A stretch of DNA of 64,000 bases from DATFDN01 sp963756495. GTDB lineage: Bacteria > Pseudomonadota > Alphaproteobacteria > Acetobacterales > Acetobacteraceae. The stretch covers positions 186,001 to 250,000 of the forward strand of contig CAVWNS010000009.1 of assembly GCA_963756495.1 (NCBI GenBank), read 5' to 3'. A program made the position numbers and the translations under genes. The notes under the pieces are model-generated. The model made no database searches. It saw only the letters and a program-made list of their open reading frames with translations, and was not told where the DNA came from. Position 1 is the first letter of the stretch. Every line of letters begins with the position of its first letter. Below are positions 63,145 through 64,000 of the stretch, piece after piece.

Positions 63145-63162
63145 CCCTCCGCTTGCGGAGGG
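63145..63162. terminator. Palindromic hairpin between convergent genes
   Basis: CCCTCCGC, loop TT, GCGGAGGG (63145-63162) between the Ldh gene and the convergent gene ending at 63212. No T tract. Confidence 0.4.
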
Positions 63163-63211
63163 CTATCGCATTTGGCTCTGGAGGCGGGTTTTCACGAGCT
63201 ACGCGGCCGGG

Positions 63212-63994
63212 CTATTGCTCGCCGATAACGACAAAGCCCGCATCGGCATTGATGTCCGCGTCCGAGAAGGCATTGCCGAAAAACCCACCGGCGGCATCGC
63301 ACGACCCGAAGCACCAGACGCACGCCTGGTAGATGCGACCCGGCTGTGCCGTGAAATACGGGGCTTCATTGTAGGTGTAGGCGTACCCGTAGTCGGGGTC
63401 ACCCCAACTGGGATTGTGGTGATCGTCCCACCAGCCGGTTCCGTCCGACCAGATGGAGTAGCGATAATCCTGCTCGAGCGTCTGGTCGGCGCCCTGCATG
63501 TTCCAGCTCAGCACGTAAACGCCGAAGCCGCCATCGTTATGCGCCGTGTAGCCAGCCTGGGAGCTGTCATGCCACTGATAGTTGTACGGCACGTAGGGCC
63601 GCACCTGGACGGAGCGCGGGAGCGGGTTATCGGGGATGAACTGCATCCAGACGCCGGCGCCGCACGCCGCTGAAGCTCCGCCACCCGAACCGTCGAGAAA
63701 GCCGAAGGCCCCCGACGCGGCATCGGCGGACGCGGTTGCTGTGTAGTTCCCGTTGCCGTTCTTCGATGTCCATTGACCGGCATAGGGTGGGGCCAGGACC
63801 TGGATCTGGGAATCCTCGGCGACGCGAACCCCGCCGCTCTCGACCCCGGCGAAGGGCCGGAAGGCCATGGCGCGAGCCGCGGGGGAATGGCGGGTCGGCC
63901 TCCTCAATCGTCCGCTGCCGCGCAGGGCGGCCAGCACCTGCTGCGGAGCAGGTGACTCCGGGAAGAGCGATTTTGGCAACCGCCCCTCATCCAC
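63212..63994 (-). CDS. Aromatic-rich unknown protein (start may lie beyond the window)
   Basis: At least 260 aa; a GTG at 63994 is the first start in the window, but the frame stays open to the edge. The C-terminal two-thirds are unusually rich in Trp, Tyr, Asp and Gly (WMQFIPDNPLP, YVPYNYQWHDSSQAGYTAHNDGG, YSIWSDGTGWWDDHHNP, DPDYGYAYTYNEAPYF), with a few Cys (QACVWCFGSCDAAGG). This resembles a beta-sandwich carbohydrate-binding or surface protein, but no family is recognised and no signal peptide is visible in this part. Confidence 0.65.
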   Translation of the reverse strand: MDEGRLPKSLFPESPAPQQVLAALRGSGRLRRPTRHSPAARAMAFRPFAGVESGGVRVAEDSQIQVLAPPYAGQWTSKNGNGNYTATASADAASGAFGFLDGSGGGASAACGAGVWMQFIPDNPLPRSVQVRPYVPYNYQWHDSSQAGYTAHNDGGFGVYVLSWNMQGADQTLEQDYRYSIWSDGTGWWDDHHNPSWGDPDYGYAYTYNEAPYFTAQPGRIYQACVWCFGSCDAAGGFFGNAFSDADINADAGFVVIGEQ

Positions 63995-64000
63995 CGCGCC

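Noticed and set aside
1..64000. tRNA, rRNA or CRISPR arrays
   Set aside because: No cloverleaf with a TpsiC-like box, no rRNA signature and no regularly spaced short repeats were seen; the only tandem repeats are inside the secreted-glycosidase gene.

Overview
The window is a strongly GC-rich bacterial chromosome segment. Several things point to an alphaproteobacterium, probably Rhodospirillales/Acetobacteraceae-like. These are a TrcR-type (DUF1013) regulator, DUF1192 and DUF465 small proteins, the BolA / J-protein / CobS / CobT neighbourhood, a ROSE-type RNA thermometer before an hsp20 gene, and a gum/acetan-like exopolysaccharide cluster. The lineage is an inference from gene content. No rRNA, tRNA, CRISPR array or phage was recognised, and there is one complete insertion sequence (IS630 family).

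Layout. 1-9.5 kb is mixed housekeeping: the 5' part of thrS, a GT4 glycosyltransferase, an alpha/beta hydrolase, a YeeZ-like epimerase, hsp20 under a probable heat-shock promoter and ROSE thermometer, rpmE, a Spy/CpxP-like protein, an SDR with pyridoxal kinase, an NdvA-like glucan exporter, and a split TPP-dependent decarboxylase. 9.5-31.8 kb is a surface-polysaccharide region: galE, a Wzx-like flippase, a sigma-54 activator, a PRTase/HAD pair, GT4 and acyltransferase genes, a Cys-repeat secreted protein, IS630, a second GT4, a CpsD-like protein without a visible P-loop, Wzz/GumC, Wza, an undecaprenyl-phosphate sugar transferase and a GT2. It ends with a large secreted glycosidase-like protein carrying three near-identical 360-365 bp repeats. 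No Wzy polymerase was recognised.

31.9-45.4 kb is mostly core: an LLM oxidoreductase, an RHH protein, an Lrp regulator, bolA, a J-protein, cobS-cobT (cobalt insertion into the corrin ring), trcR, purE-purK, cydD-cydC and an SDR. 45.4-51.6 kb is accessory: a DUF1326-DUF2182 pair, a membrane protein, a relic resembling the C-terminus of a Type ISP restriction enzyme, a GSTk/SDR pair and an unrecognised four-TM protein. 51.6-59.2 kb is a branched-chain amino-acid-type ABC locus with a permease-ATPase fusion. It was tandemly duplicated, and the second copy later lost DNA at short direct repeats. 59.2-64 kb holds a SWIB protein, NUDIX, nitroreductase, an Ldh-family dehydrogenase and an aromatic-rich unknown.

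A dominant caveat is that many genes are interrupted by single-base frameshifts while the protein on either side still looks intact. They are densest from about 21.2 to 30.1 kb (wzz, wbaP, GT2, the secreted glycosidase), with isolated cases in wzx, cydC and two SDR genes. This looks more like sequencing indels in GC-rich DNA than old pseudogenes, but the sequence alone cannot decide.
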